Positions 53,951-64,000 of a DNA stretch of 64,000 nt are shown piece by piece. The position numbers and the translations under genes were made by a program. A model generated the notes under the pieces. That model was not told the DNA's origin. It saw nothing but the letters and a program-made list of their open reading frames with translations, and did no database searches. The DNA comes from Pseudomonas sichuanensis (lineage in GTDB: Bacteria; Pseudomonadota; Gammaproteobacteria; Pseudomonadales; Pseudomonadaceae): assembly GCF_003231305.1 (NCBI RefSeq), contig NZ_QKVM01000010.1, positions 60,281 through 124,280 of the forward strand. The letters are read 5' to 3'. How positions within the stretch are numbered: the first letter of the stretch is position 1; each line of letters begins with the position of its first letter.

Positions 53951-55254
53951 GGCGCCACTCCTTTACGCGGGACCACACCGGTACGGCTGATGCGGATCAG
54001 CCCCCGTGGTCGCCAGATCATCATCAACACCATCAGCACGCCGAACAGCAGCACGCGGTACTCGGAGAAGCTGCGCAGCAGCTCGGGGGCCACGGTCAGC
54101 ACGAAGGCTGCAATCACCACGCCCACGGTCGAGCCCATGCCGCCGAGCACGACGATGGCGAGGATCAGCGCCGACTCGAAGAAGGTGAACGACGACGGGT
54201 TGACGAAGCCCTGGTAGGTGGCGAAGAACACGCCGGCAAGGCCTGCGGTGGAGGCACCGAGGGTGAAGGCGGAGAGCTTGACCAACACATGGTTCAGGCC
54301 CATCGAGCGGCAGGCGATCTCGTCTTCGCGCAGCGCCTCCCAGGCACGGCCGACCGGCATGCGGGTCAAGCGGTGCTTGATGTACAGCACGGCCAGCACC
54401 ACCAGGAACAACACCGCGTAAATGAACACGAACTTGAGGTTGGCGTTGTATTCGAAGCCGAAGAACTCATGGATCGGCACCCCGCCGTCCTTGGCCCGGC
54501 GACCGAACTCCAGGCCGAAGATGGTCGGCGATGGCGCCGGCATGCCGTTGGGGCCACCGGTGAACGACAGCCAGTTGTTGAGCACCAGGCGGATGATTTC
54601 ACCGAAGCCCAGGGTCACGATCGCCAGGTAGTCGCCGTGCATCCGCAATACCGGGAAACCGAGGATGCACCCCGCCAGCGCGGCAGCGATGGCTGCCAGC
54701 GGCAGCACGCTCCAGAAGCCCAGGCCCAGGTACTGGTAGCCCAGCGCCAGGCCGTAGGCACCAATGGCGTAGAAGGCCACGTAACCCAGGTCGAGCAGGC
54801 CGGCCAGGCCGACCACGATGTTCAGGCCCAGGCCCAGCAGCACGTAGATCAGGCCGAGGATGACCACGGTCAGCAGGTACTTGTTGGCGAAGACGGGGAA
54901 CACGATGGCGATCACGATCAGCGCCGGGATGATGTAGCGCAGGCGCGACTTGTAGTCCGGCGCCAGCACGTGCACGCCCGAACCACCGCTGTCGAAGCCC
55001 TGGAGCATGCGCAGGCCAGTGGCGGTCTGCAGGAACAGGCTGAGCACGAAGCGCCCGACCATCACCCCGCCGACCAGCCAGGCCACGCGGGTCGGCTGGG
55101 CGTTGAAGGTGTAGCCGTCGAGCACCACGCCGACTACCGGGCCGAACACGATGAGGGCCAGCAGGCCGGCGACGATGGTCTCCAGCAGGCTGCGTTTGAG
55201 ATCGAAACCTTTGTTTGCAACAGCAGGGGCAGTATTGGCAGCGGACATGTTCAC
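53947..55254 (-). CDS. livM: Branched-chain amino acid ABC transporter permease LivM
   Basis: 435 residues with about ten membrane helices. The N-terminal 110 residues (two or three helices, DUF3382-like) precede the permease core. Core segments are GLNIVVGLAGLLDLGYVAFYAIGAYG, MHGDYLAIVTLGFGEIIRL and GLNHVLVKLSAFTLGASTAGLAGVFFATYQG, the LivM signature. Overlaps livH and livG by 4 bp. Confidence 0.95.
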   Translation of the reverse strand: MNMSAANTAPAVANKGFDLKRSLLETIVAGLLALIVFGPVVGVVLDGYTFNAQPTRVAWLVGGVMVGRFVLSLFLQTATGLRMLQGFDSGGSGVHVLAPDYKSRLRYIIPALIVIAIVFPVFANKYLLTVVILGLIYVLLGLGLNIVVGLAGLLDLGYVAFYAIGAYGLALGYQYLGLGFWSVLPLAAIAAALAGCILGFPVLRMHGDYLAIVTLGFGEIIRLVLNNWLSFTGGPNGMPAPSPTIFGLEFGRRAKDGGVPIHEFFGFEYNANLKFVFIYAVLFLVVLAVLYIKHRLTRMPVGRAWEALREDEIACRSMGLNHVLVKLSAFTLGASTAGLAGVFFATYQGFVNPSSFTFFESALILAIVVLGGMGSTVGVVIAAFVLTVAPELLRSFSEYRVLLFGVLMVLMMIWRPRGLIRISRTGVVPRKGVAP

Positions 55255-56165
55255 ACCTTAGCCACGAGCGGGCGACCCAACAGGCCTTGGGGACGGAAGA
55301 TGAGGATCATCACCAGCAGCGAGAAGCTGAACACGTCCTTGTAGTCGGAGTTGATCAGGCCGGAGAACAGCGACTCGGAAATCCCCAGGATGATCCCGCC
55401 AAGCATGGCGCCCGGGAGCGAGCCGATACCGCCAAGTACGGCGGCGGTGAATGCCTTGATGCCGATGATGAAGCCGGCATAGAAGTCGAAGGTGCCGTAG
55501 TTCATGGTGATCAACACGCCCGCCAGTGCGGCCATCACCGCGCCGATGACGAACACGTAGGAGATCACCCGGTCGGTGTTGATACCCAGAATGGAGGCCA
55601 TCTTGCGGTCTTGTTGCGTGGCCCGGCACATGCGGCCGAGCTTGGTGTACTTGATCACGTAGGTGAGCAGGCCCATGCCGACGAACGCGGCGACCAGGAT
55701 GAAGATCTTGGTGTAGGTCAGCTGTACGAAACCGCTGCCGACGTCGATGCGCATGGCGCCTTCGAGCAGCGTGGGTACGCCCTGCTGGCGGGCGCCCTGG
55801 CTGATCTGTGCGTAGTTCTGCAGGATCAGCGAGATGCCGATGGCGCTGATCAGCGGTGCCAGGCGGGTGGAGTTGCGCAGGGGTTTGTAGGCGATGCGCT
55901 CGATGGTGAAGCCGTAGACGCCGGTGACGACGACGGTGAACAACAGCGTGCCGAGCATCAGCAAGGGGAACGACTCGATGCCGAAGTAGGCCAGCAATGC
56001 CAGGCTGATCGCCGCGAGGTACGCGGAAATCATGTACACCTCGCCGTGCGCGAAGTTGATCATGCCGATAATGCCATAGACCATTGTGTAGCCGATGGCG
56101 ATCAGGCCATAGACCGACCCGAGGGTCAGGCCGTTGACCAGTTGCTGCAGGAAAATACCATCCAT
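55251..56165 (-). CDS. livH: Branched-chain amino acid ABC transporter permease LivH
   Basis: 304 residues, eight helices. LVNGLTLGSVYGLIAIGYTMVYGIIGMINFAHGEVYM is the typical start, and MAALAGVLITMNYGTFDFYAGFIIGIKAFTAAVLGG is the coupling region. It follows livK after 150 bp that contain a strong hairpin, and its stop overlaps the livM start. Confidence 0.96.
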   Translation of the reverse strand: MDGIFLQQLVNGLTLGSVYGLIAIGYTMVYGIIGMINFAHGEVYMISAYLAAISLALLAYFGIESFPLLMLGTLLFTVVVTGVYGFTIERIAYKPLRNSTRLAPLISAIGISLILQNYAQISQGARQQGVPTLLEGAMRIDVGSGFVQLTYTKIFILVAAFVGMGLLTYVIKYTKLGRMCRATQQDRKMASILGINTDRVISYVFVIGAVMAALAGVLITMNYGTFDFYAGFIIGIKAFTAAVLGGIGSLPGAMLGGIILGISESLFSGLINSDYKDVFSFSLLVMILIFRPQGLLGRPLVAKV

Positions 56166-56282
56166 AACGCAATCTCACCTGATTGAGATTGCACGAGCGC
56201 CGACCACGGCGGGCCACGGATGAAGTGGCCGTTGCGGCGCAGAACCGTGCAGATCTACGAATAAAGACAGCTGCGGGGCGTT

Positions 56283-56306
56283 GGCCCGGGCTTGCAGGCC
56301 CGGGCC
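56283..56306 (-). terminator. Strong hairpin between livK and livH
   Basis: GGCCCGGG-CTTGCAGG-CCCGGGCC forms a very stable dyad (at least 9 bp with C-T-G-C-A near the loop). It lies just downstream of the livK stop within the operon. No U-run follows on the - strand, so it more likely slows 3' decay of the livK message or causes partial termination, raising binding protein over permease. Confidence 0.6.
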
Positions 56307-56315
56307 CCACCCTGG

Positions 56316-57452
56316 TTATTTTTGTTTTTCGAGCTGGTGGTACTTGCCGTCTTTATCCCACTGGTAGACCACGTAGTCGGACACGGTCAGGTCGCCCTTG
56401 CTGTCCCACTTTTTCTCGCCCATGACGGTCTTGACCGGGTTGGCCTTGAGCCACTTGGCGGCGTCCTCGCCCTTGTTCGACTTGGCGCCGTTGAAGCCGG
56501 CGGCCAGGGCCTGCAGCGAAGCGTAGGCGTACAGGGTGTAGCCTTCCGGCTCGGTGCCGTTCTTGCGGAACTCCTCGACCACCGCCTTGCTGTCGGGCAG
56601 CAGACGTGGGTCGGCGCCGAAGGTCATGTACACACCATCGACGTATTGAGCACCGCCAGCGGTGGTGACCAGTTCGTCGGTGACGATGCCGTCGTCGGAC
56701 ATGAACTTGACGTCCTTCAGGCCCTGCTCGCGCAGCTGGCGTACCAGCGGGCCGGCCTCTGGGTGCAGGCCACCGAAGTAGACGACGTCGGCACCGGCGG
56801 CGCGGATCTTGGTGACCACGGCGCTGAAGTCCTTCTCGCCGCGGGTCAGGCCTTCGTACAGCACCGGCGTGACGCCGCGCTTGATCAGCTGTGCCTTGGT
56901 CGCGTCGGCCAGGCCCTGGCCGTAGGTGTCCTTGTCGTGCAGCACCACGACTTTCTTGCCCTTGAGCACGTCGACGATGTAGTCGCCGGCGACGATGCCC
57001 TGCTGGTCGTCACGGCCGCACATGCGGAACATTGCAGACAGGCCACGCTCGGTGACCTGCGGGTTGGTGGAGCCCGGAGTGATGGCGATCACGCCGGCCT
57101 CGTCATACACCTCGGAGGCGGGGATGGTGTTGGAAGAGCAGAAGTGACCGACCACGCCGATCACCTTGTCCTGGTCCACCAGGCGGTTGGCCACGGCCAC
57201 GGCCTGCTTGGGTTCACAGGCGTCGTCGCCTTTGACCAGGACGATTTTTTCGCCGTTCACCCCGCCGGCGGCGTTGATCTTGTCGGCTGCCGCCTGGGCA
57301 CCTTTCATGTACTGCTCGCCAAACGCTGCGTTGGCACCGGTCATGGGGCCCGCTACACCGATCTTGACGTCGGCCTGAACATACGAAGAAACACCCAGTG
57401 CTGTGGCTACTGCCAGTGCCAGGAAACCTTTCTTGTAAAACGTCTGCGACAT
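56316..57452 (-). CDS. livK: Branched-chain amino acid-binding periplasmic protein
   Basis: 378 residues. Signal peptide about 1-27 (FLALAVATALGVSSYVQA), then the type I binding fold: VKIGVAGPMTGANAAFGEQYMKGAQ, INAAGGVNGEKI, CEPKQAVAVANRLV, VVGHFCSSNTIPASEVY and GSTNPQVTERG. It matches BraC/LivK/LivJ of Pseudomonas. It binds Leu, Ile, Val and perhaps Ala/Thr for the LivHMGF transporter. AGGAG precedes the ATG at 57452. Confidence 0.95.
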   Translation of the reverse strand: MSQTFYKKGFLALAVATALGVSSYVQADVKIGVAGPMTGANAAFGEQYMKGAQAAADKINAAGGVNGEKIVLVKGDDACEPKQAVAVANRLVDQDKVIGVVGHFCSSNTIPASEVYDEAGVIAITPGSTNPQVTERGLSAMFRMCGRDDQQGIVAGDYIVDVLKGKKVVVLHDKDTYGQGLADATKAQLIKRGVTPVLYEGLTRGEKDFSAVVTKIRAAGADVVYFGGLHPEAGPLVRQLREQGLKDVKFMSDDGIVTDELVTTAGGAQYVDGVYMTFGADPRLLPDSKAVVEEFRKNGTEPEGYTLYAYASLQALAAGFNGAKSNKGEDAAKWLKANPVKTVMGEKKWDSKGDLTVSDYVVYQWDKDGKYHQLEKQK

Positions 57453-57806
57453 GAGGTGGTGCTCCTAGAGTTTTTTTTGGTTGGCACTACAACTTCATCA
57501 ACCCTGTGCTCCGAGCAAGGGCCGTGCCATTGGTTTTGCATTCCGGGAAAACACACTGTGCAGCGGGATACGAGGCGACCGACGGCCTTTTCTTTATTGA
57601 GCGTGCAACCGTCTGCCGCAGGGTGAGCGCCACCCAAACGCCTAGACAAGGAGCAACCGTCGAGTGCCATCATTGCAACCCTTGCAAGTGTTAACGTGCA
57701 ACCGCCCTGTAACAGCCGACGTCACCGAACTGCACACCGCTGGTGCGCGACTGCTACAGGCAGCACCGTTTGAAGGCTAGCCGGTGCACGGAAAAACACC
57801 TGCTTT
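57453..57806. other. livK upstream region
   Basis: About 350 bp with no supported gene. It must hold the liv promoter on the - strand. A TTTTTTTT run lies just upstream of livK on the + strand (57469-57478), and several short inverted words (GTGCAAC, GTTAACG) are present. I found no convincing leader peptide rich in Leu/Ile/Val and no clear -24/-12 site. Confidence 0.5.
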
Positions 57807-57899
57807 GCCTGTGCCGGCCCCTTCGCGGGTAAACCCGCTCCCACAGGATGGCACCTGACCTGTGGGAGCGGGTTTACCCGCGAAGGGGCCGGCACAGGC
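57807..57899. repeat. REP pair, 'taaac' subclass, 41-bp perfect inverted repeat
   Basis: Arms 57807-57847 and 57859-57899 are perfectly complementary and begin GCCTGTGCCGGCCCCTTCGC. The match runs well beyond the REP core, as at 40464. It lies between the divergent livK and pncB starts. Confidence 0.95.
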
Positions 57900-57960
57900 G
57901 CAACAACACCTCAAAGGCTGGCACAATAGCCGCCATTGCCCGCTTTGGAGCTTCCCCCTG

Positions 57961-59166
57961 ATGAGCGAGAGCGCATTCGCCGAGCGCATCGTGCACAACC
58001 TGCTCGACACCGATTTCTACAAGCTGACGATGATGCAGGGCGTGCTGCACAACTACCCGGACGCCGACGTCGAGTGGGAGTTTCGCTGCCGCAATGGCGA
58101 AGACCTGCGCCCCTACCTGGGCGAAATCCGCCACCAGCTGGAACTGCTCAGCGAGCTCACCCTGGATGATGGCCAGCTGGCCTTCCTCGAGCGTATCAGC
58201 TTCCTCAAGCCCGACTTCCTGCGTTTTCTGCGGCTGTTCCGCTTCAACCTGCGCTACGTGCGCTTAGGGATCGAAAATGACCAGCTGAGCCTGCGCCTGC
58301 GTGGCCCGTGGCTGCACGTGATCCTCTTCGAAATACCCTTGCTGGCGATCATCAGCGAAGTGCGCAACCGCCACCTGCACCCGCACATGCGCCTGGCCGA
58401 GGCGCGTGACCAGCTGCACCGCAAGTTCGACTGGCTGCGCGCCCATGCCAGCGATGACGAACTGGCCGAACTGCAGGTGGCCGACTTTGGCACCCGTCGG
58501 CGCTTTTCCAGCCGGGTGCAGGCGGAAGTGGTACGGGTGCTGCGCGATGACTTCCCGGCCCGTTTCGTCGGCACCAGCAACGTCGACCTGGCATGGAAAC
58601 TGGATATCAAGCCGCTGGGCACCATGGCCCACGAGTGGTTCATGGCCCACCAGCAACTCGGCCCACGGCTGATCGACAGCCAGAGCGCCGCGCTGGACTG
58701 CTGGGTGCGCGAGTACCGCGGGCTGCTGGGCATCGCCCTGACCGACTGCATCACCATGGATGCCTTCCTGAAGGATTTCGACCTGTACTTCGCCAAGCTG
58801 TTCGACGGCCTGCGCCACGACTCGGGCGAGCCGGTGGCCTGGGCCGAGAAAGCCATCGCCCATTACCAGAAGCTGGGCATCGACCCGATGACCAAGACCC
58901 TGGTGTTTTCCGATGGCCTGAACCTGACCCGCTCACTGGAAATCTTCCGTGCCCTGCGCGGTCGGATCAACGTCAGCTTTGGCATCGGCACCAACCTGAC
59001 GTGCGATATCCCTGGTGTGGCGCCCATGAACATCGTGCTTAAAATGACCGACTGCAACGGCTCGCCAGTGGCGAAGATCTCCGACGAAGCCGCCAAGACC
59101 CAGTGCCGCGACCAGAACTTCGTCGCCTACCTGCGTCACGTATTCAAAATCCCCAGCAAGGAGTAA
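57961..59166 (+). CDS. pncB: Nicotinate phosphoribosyltransferase
   Basis: 401 residues, full length. It converts nicotinate, PRPP and ATP to nicotinate mononucleotide in NAD salvage. Motifs include [17 protein letters not shown] at the N-terminus, [16 protein letters not shown], the phosphoacceptor His in [14 protein letters not shown] and [32 protein letters not shown]. nadE begins 3 bp after its stop; together they form a salvage operon. Confidence 0.96.
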   Translation: MSESAFAERIVHNLLDTDFYKLTMMQGVLHNYPDADVEWEFRCRNGEDLRPYLGEIRHQLELLSELTLDDGQLAFLERISFLKPDFLRFLRLFRFNLRYVRLGIENDQLSLRLRGPWLHVILFEIPLLAIISEVRNRHLHPHMRLAEARDQLHRKFDWLRAHASDDELAELQVADFGTRRRFSSRVQAEVVRVLRDDFPARFVGTSNVDLAWKLDIKPLGTMAHEWFMAHQQLGPRLIDSQSAALDCWVREYRGLLGIALTDCITMDAFLKDFDLYFAKLFDGLRHDSGEPVAWAEKAIAHYQKLGIDPMTKTLVFSDGLNLTRSLEIFRALRGRINVSFGIGTNLTCDIPGVAPMNIVLKMTDCNGSPVAKISDEAAKTQCRDQNFVAYLRHVFKIPSKE

Positions 59167-59169
59167 CCC

Positions 59170-59997
59170 ATGCAAGCCGTTCAGCAGGAGATTGCCCAGG
59201 CGCTCAAGGTGCAGCCCCCCTTCGCCGATACCGCCGCGCTCGAGCAGGAAGTGGCCCGGCGCGTGGCGTTCATCAAGGATTGCCTGGCCAATGCCCGGCT
59301 CAAGACCCTGGTGCTGGGCATCAGCGGCGGCGTCGACTCGCTGACCGCCGCCCTGCTCGCCCAGCGCGCCATCAACGAGTTGCGCGCCGAGACTGGCGAC
59401 AAGGCCTACACCTTCATCGCCGTGCGCCTGCCGTACCAGGTGCAGCACGACGAGCACGACGCCCAGGCCTGCCTGGACGTGATCAAGGCCGACGAAGTGC
59501 ACACCGTCGACATCGCCCCGGCGGTACGCGCCCTGGCCACTGAAGTGAAAGCGCTGGAAGGCGGCTCGCCGAGCCTGGTGGACTTCGTCGTCGGCAATAC
59601 CAAGGCGCGCATGCGCATGGTGGCGCAGTACACCATCGCCGGCGCCCGCGCGGGCCTGGTGATCGGCACCGACCACGCCGCCGAGGCGGTGATGGGCTTC
59701 TTTACCAAGTTCGGCGATGGTGCCTGCGACCTGGCGCCGCTGAGCGGGCTGGTGAAGAACCAGGTGCGGGACATAGCGCGCAGCTTTGGCGCGCCGGAGG
59801 CGCTGGTGGAGAAGGTGCCGACCGCCGACCTGGAAGACCTGGAACCGGGCAAGCCGGACGAGGCGTCCCACGGCGTCACCTACCAGCAGATCGATGCCTT
59901 CCTGCATGGCCTGCCGGTCGATCAGGCGGCGTTCGACATCATCGTCGGCACTTACCGCAAGACCCAGCACAAGCGCGAACTGCCGTTCGCGCCTTGA
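59170..59997 (+). CDS. nadE: NH3-dependent NAD+ synthetase
   Basis: 275 residues, the short ammonia-dependent form without a glutaminase domain. The P-loop is [14 protein letters not shown], followed by [44 protein letters not shown] and [17 protein letters not shown], all typical. It completes NAD from the product of the nicotinate salvage route begun by PncB. Confidence 0.96.
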   Translation: MQAVQQEIAQALKVQPPFADTAALEQEVARRVAFIKDCLANARLKTLVLGISGGVDSLTAALLAQRAINELRAETGDKAYTFIAVRLPYQVQHDEHDAQACLDVIKADEVHTVDIAPAVRALATEVKALEGGSPSLVDFVVGNTKARMRMVAQYTIAGARAGLVIGTDHAAEAVMGFFTKFGDGACDLAPLSGLVKNQVRDIARSFGAPEALVEKVPTADLEDLEPGKPDEASHGVTYQQIDAFLHGLPVDQAAFDIIVGTYRKTQHKRELPFAP

Positions 59998-60013
59998 TCA
60001 GGCTGTAGAAAGA

Positions 60014-60090
60014 CCTGTGGGAGCGGGCTTGCCCCGCGATGGCCTTGGTGGATTCACCATCGCCATCGCGGGGCAAGCCCGCTCCCACAA
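60014..60090. repeat. REP pair, 'gcaag' subclass
   Basis: GGGAGCGGGCTTGCCCCGCG and CGCGGGGCAAGCCCGCTCCC in inverted order, between the convergent nadE and azurin genes. Confidence 0.92.
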
Positions 60091-60111
60091 GGGTATTGCG
60101 TCAGGCTTCGA

Positions 60112-60561
60112 TTACTTGACTACGACCTTGCCCTTCATCATCGAGATGTGGCCCGGGAAGGTGCAGAAGAAGCTGTAGTCGCCACCAGCTTCAAGCTTCG
60201 AGGTGTCGAACTTCACTTCAGTTTCTTTCTCAGGCGCGCCGATCATCGCGGTGTGGGCGATGATGTTGGCGTTATCTGCTTTCAGGTAGCCCTTGTCGAT
60301 GCCCTGGCTCATGCCTTCGGTGGCGATCGCCTGCATGTCGGCAGTCTTGCTGATCACCAGGTTATGGCCCATGACGTTCTTCGGCAGGCTGCCCGAGTGA
60401 GTCAGCTTCACGGTGAACTCTTTGCAGCTCTTGTCGACGGTGAATTCTTTGCTGGTGTAGGACATCTGGTCAGTCGACTCGACAGTGACCGAGCATTCGG
60501 CTGCAAAGACAGAGGCGCTGGCGAGGGTCAGCAGGGATACCGCTACAGCTTTCGCAAACAT
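60112..60561 (-). CDS. azu: Azurin (periplasmic blue copper protein)
   Basis: 149 residues with signal peptide about 1-19 ([15 protein letters not shown]). Copper ligands are visible: His in [10 protein letters not shown], and Cys, His and Met in [13 protein letters not shown]. The mature N-terminal [12 protein letters not shown] and disulfide Cys (AECS and KSCK) fit azurin. It carries single electrons in the periplasm. Two ATG codons abut (60564 and 60561); 60561 has a 7-nt spacing from AGGAG. It lies far from the copper cassette at 23440-28373. Confidence 0.95.
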   Translation of the reverse strand: MFAKAVAVSLLTLASASVFAAECSVTVESTDQMSYTSKEFTVDKSCKEFTVKLTHSGSLPKNVMGHNLVISKTADMQAIATEGMSQGIDKGYLKADNANIIAHTAMIGAPEKETEVKFDTSKLEAGGDYSFFCTFPGHISMMKGKVVVK

Positions 60562-60676
60562 CATGAATCTCCTTGGCAGGGTTTTATCAATTGCGAGACT
60601 GCCTGAAACCATGCAACCCAGCCCTGATGTGGGTCAAGGGGTGTCAAGTGGCCAGCCAGTTGAATTGTTCAATGGA

Positions 60677-60686
60677 TTGTATACAA
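60677..60686. promoter_or_regulatory. TTGTATACAA palindrome, GntR(FCD)-type operator candidate
   Basis: A perfect 10-bp palindrome, within GGATTGTATACAACCAATC, lies 69 bp upstream of the 29-codon ORF. The half-site pattern TTGTAT-ACAA matches operators of FadR-subfamily GntR repressors (for example AphS/VanR-like). No GntR gene is nearby. The tract 60640-60750 is AT-rich for this genome. Confidence 0.45.
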
Positions 60687-60754
60687 CCAATCAAAGAGCA
60701 CATCATGCCCTCTTGATAGACGATGGGACAACCTTTCATTTAGGAGTAACTGAA

Positions 60755-60844
60755 ATGTCCCTCTCAAGTTTCATGAACAGCCTGCTTGCCGCCTACGCCC
60801 AGGGCGCCACCGGCGCGGCCTGCGAATTCTCCCGCCCTGAGTGA
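60755..60844 (+). CDS. 29-residue ORF, unknown
   Basis: The peptide begins MSLSSFMNSLLAAYAQGATG and ends in CEFSRPE. It is preceded by a strong ribosome site (TAGGAG, 8 nt before the ATG) inside an otherwise gene-free stretch. It has one weakly hydrophobic helix and a single Cys. No family is recognised. The good ribosome site and the nearby operator-like palindrome favour a real small protein; length alone does not. The LOG gene follows after 61 bp. Confidence 0.55.
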   Translation: MSLSSFMNSLLAAYAQGATGAACEFSRPE

Positions 60845-60905
60845 ATAGCCTTGGAAGTGTCGGGCTTGAGCCTTACCCTGTGCCCCCTGTGAAGGGAGAC
60901 AAGCC

Positions 60906-61493
60906 ATGCCTGTACGTTCCGTTTGTGTGTTCTGTGGCGCCAGTATCGGCGCCAACCCCGCCTACCGTGAAGCTGCCATCGCCCTGGGCCAGGCCATCGC
61001 CCGCCGGGGCCTGACGCTGGTCTATGGCGGCGGCGCGGTGGGCCTGATGGGCACCGTGGCCGACGCCGCCCTGGCCGCGGGCGGTGAAGTGGTCGGGATC
61101 ATCCCCGAAAGCCTGATGAACGCCGAAATCGGCCACAAGGGCCTGACCCGCCTTGAGGTGGTGGACGGCATGCACGCGCGCAAGGCGCGCATGGCCGAAC
61201 TCAGCGATGCCTTCATCGCCCTGCCGGGCGGGCTGGGGACGCTGGAGGAGCTGTTCGAGGTGTGGACCTGGGGGCAGCTGGGGTATCACGCCAAGCCGCT
61301 GGGCTTGCTGGATGTGAACGGGTTCTACGAGAAGCTGGGCGGGTTCCTCGACCATATCGTCGAGGAAGGCTTCGTACGGCCGCAGCACCGGGCGATGCTG
61401 CAGTTGGCGCAGCAGCCGGATGAGTTGCTGGACGGGATGGACCGGTTCGAATCACTGGTATTGCCGAAGTGGGTCGACAAGAAACCTGATTGA
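60906..61493 (+). CDS. LOG-family protein (nucleotide 5'-monophosphate phosphoribohydrolase type)
   Basis: 195 residues. It has a Rossmann-type fold with [19 protein letters not shown] at the start, [19 protein letters not shown] and the LOG signature [25 protein letters not shown] carries the conserved Arg. Plant and actinobacterial members release cytokinin bases from riboside monophosphates; many bacterial members act as nucleotide hydrolases. The physiological role here is not known. Confidence 0.9.
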   Translation: MPVRSVCVFCGASIGANPAYREAAIALGQAIARRGLTLVYGGGAVGLMGTVADAALAAGGEVVGIIPESLMNAEIGHKGLTRLEVVDGMHARKARMAELSDAFIALPGGLGTLEELFEVWTWGQLGYHAKPLGLLDVNGFYEKLGGFLDHIVEEGFVRPQHRAMLQLAQQPDELLDGMDRFESLVLPKWVDKKPD

Positions 61494-61515
61494 GCCGGAC
61501 GGCTGGCCTGAACAC

Positions 61516-61591
61516 CCGTGGGAGCGGGCTTGCCCCGCGATGGCGTCGGGAATCCCGACATCGCAATCGCGGGGCAAGCCCGCTCCCACGG
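61516..61591. repeat. REP pair, 'gcaag' subclass
   Basis: GGGAGCGGGCTTGCCCCGCG and its inverted copy flank a GGGAATCCCGA dyad in the loop, between two convergent genes. Confidence 0.92.
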
Positions 61592-61599
61592 TTACTGCA

Positions 61600-63900
<2,301 letters not shown>

Positions 63901-63964
63901 GTCAGTGACCGGTTCTGGTGTGCAGGGAAATCGCGGGCGCGGAATATAGCACAAATTTTGACCA

Positions 63965-63987
63965 AATCCGACGGTGGTGGTCGGATT
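63965..63987 (-). terminator. Hairpin at the right edge
   Basis: AATCCGAC (63965-63972) pairs with GTCGGATT (63980-63987). On the - strand the stem is followed by TGGTCAAAATTTG, so it could end a gene lying to the right of the window. It is also 64 bp upstream of ygiQ. Tentative. Confidence 0.4.
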
Positions 63988-64000
63988 CATTTGGATCGCC

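Noticed and set aside
57460..57680. Leu/Ile/Val-rich leader peptide for attenuation of the liv operon
   Set aside because: Small - strand frames here are not rich in branched-chain residues and lack a terminator/antiterminator layout.
60565..60750. Fumarate/nitrate-type (Anr) box upstream of azurin
   Set aside because: I looked for TTGAT-N4-ATCAA near the azurin start and did not see a convincing match; TTGAATTGTTCAATGG at 60660 is a different, imperfect dyad.

Overview
This window comes from a fluorescent Pseudomonas of the P. putida group. The evidence is the high G+C content, the order dsbD-aroQ-accB-accC-prmA-(zinc-ribbon protein)-dusB-fis-purH-purD-retS (conserved in Pseudomonas), the P. 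putida-type REP palindromes between most genes, and Pseudomonas-type genes such as azurin, oprC and the liv/bra system. Identifications rest on reading the translated proteins; no database search was run.

Layout. 1-12781: core housekeeping block on the + strand: end of a DsbD-like gene, aroQ, accBC, prmA, a zinc-ribbon membrane protein, dusB-fis, purH, purD and the hybrid sensor retS. 13068-13664: a MarC-family membrane protein. 13761-21425: two divergent cobalamin (corrin ring) operons, cobG-cobH-cobI-cobJ on the - strand and cobL-cbiD-cobK on the + strand. A long imperfect inverted repeat follows cobK. 21851-23170: an NfeD/SPFH membrane pair. 23440-28373: a copper-handling cassette (DUF2946 protein, PCu(A)C chaperone, Met/His-rich DUF2946 protein, TonB receptor OprC, PepSY membrane protein). 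28604-30019: a CycA-type amino acid permease. 30106-30760: a small split gene behind a hairpin-rich leader. 30938-36559: the urea transporter urtABCDE behind a probable sigma-54 promoter, then two GNAT acetyltransferases. 37746-40449: cbpM-cbpA divergent from a short Hsp70-like gene. 40568-51664: scattered metabolic, envelope and regulatory genes, including a protein made of 45-bp tandem repeats. 51665-52361: a gene-free stretch holding a cluster of DnaA-box-like sites. 52362-57452: the branched-chain amino acid ABC transporter livKHMGF (- strand). 57961-59997: pncB-nadE (NAD salvage). 60112-60561: azurin. 60755-60844: a tiny ORF with a good ribosome site. 60906-61493: a LOG-family protein. 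61600-63900: a YgiQ-type radical SAM protein.

Genes that work together: AccB/AccC form half of acetyl-CoA carboxylase; PurH/PurD are purine synthesis steps; the cob genes cover much of the corrin-ring pathway and mix aerobic-type enzymes (CobG, CobK) with anaerobic-type ones (CbiD, a CbiG-like domain on CobJ); OprC and neighbours take up and traffic copper; UrtA-E import urea although no urease is in the window; LivK-H-M-G-F import branched-chain amino acids; PncB and NadE recycle nicotinate to NAD.

The items most worth a second look are the DnaA-box cluster (51740-52230), the structured leader and two-cistron small gene at 30402-30760, the inverted-repeat element that supplies the end of cobK (21381-21753), the 29-codon ORF next to a GntR-like palindrome (60677-60844), and the dense, class-structured REP elements.
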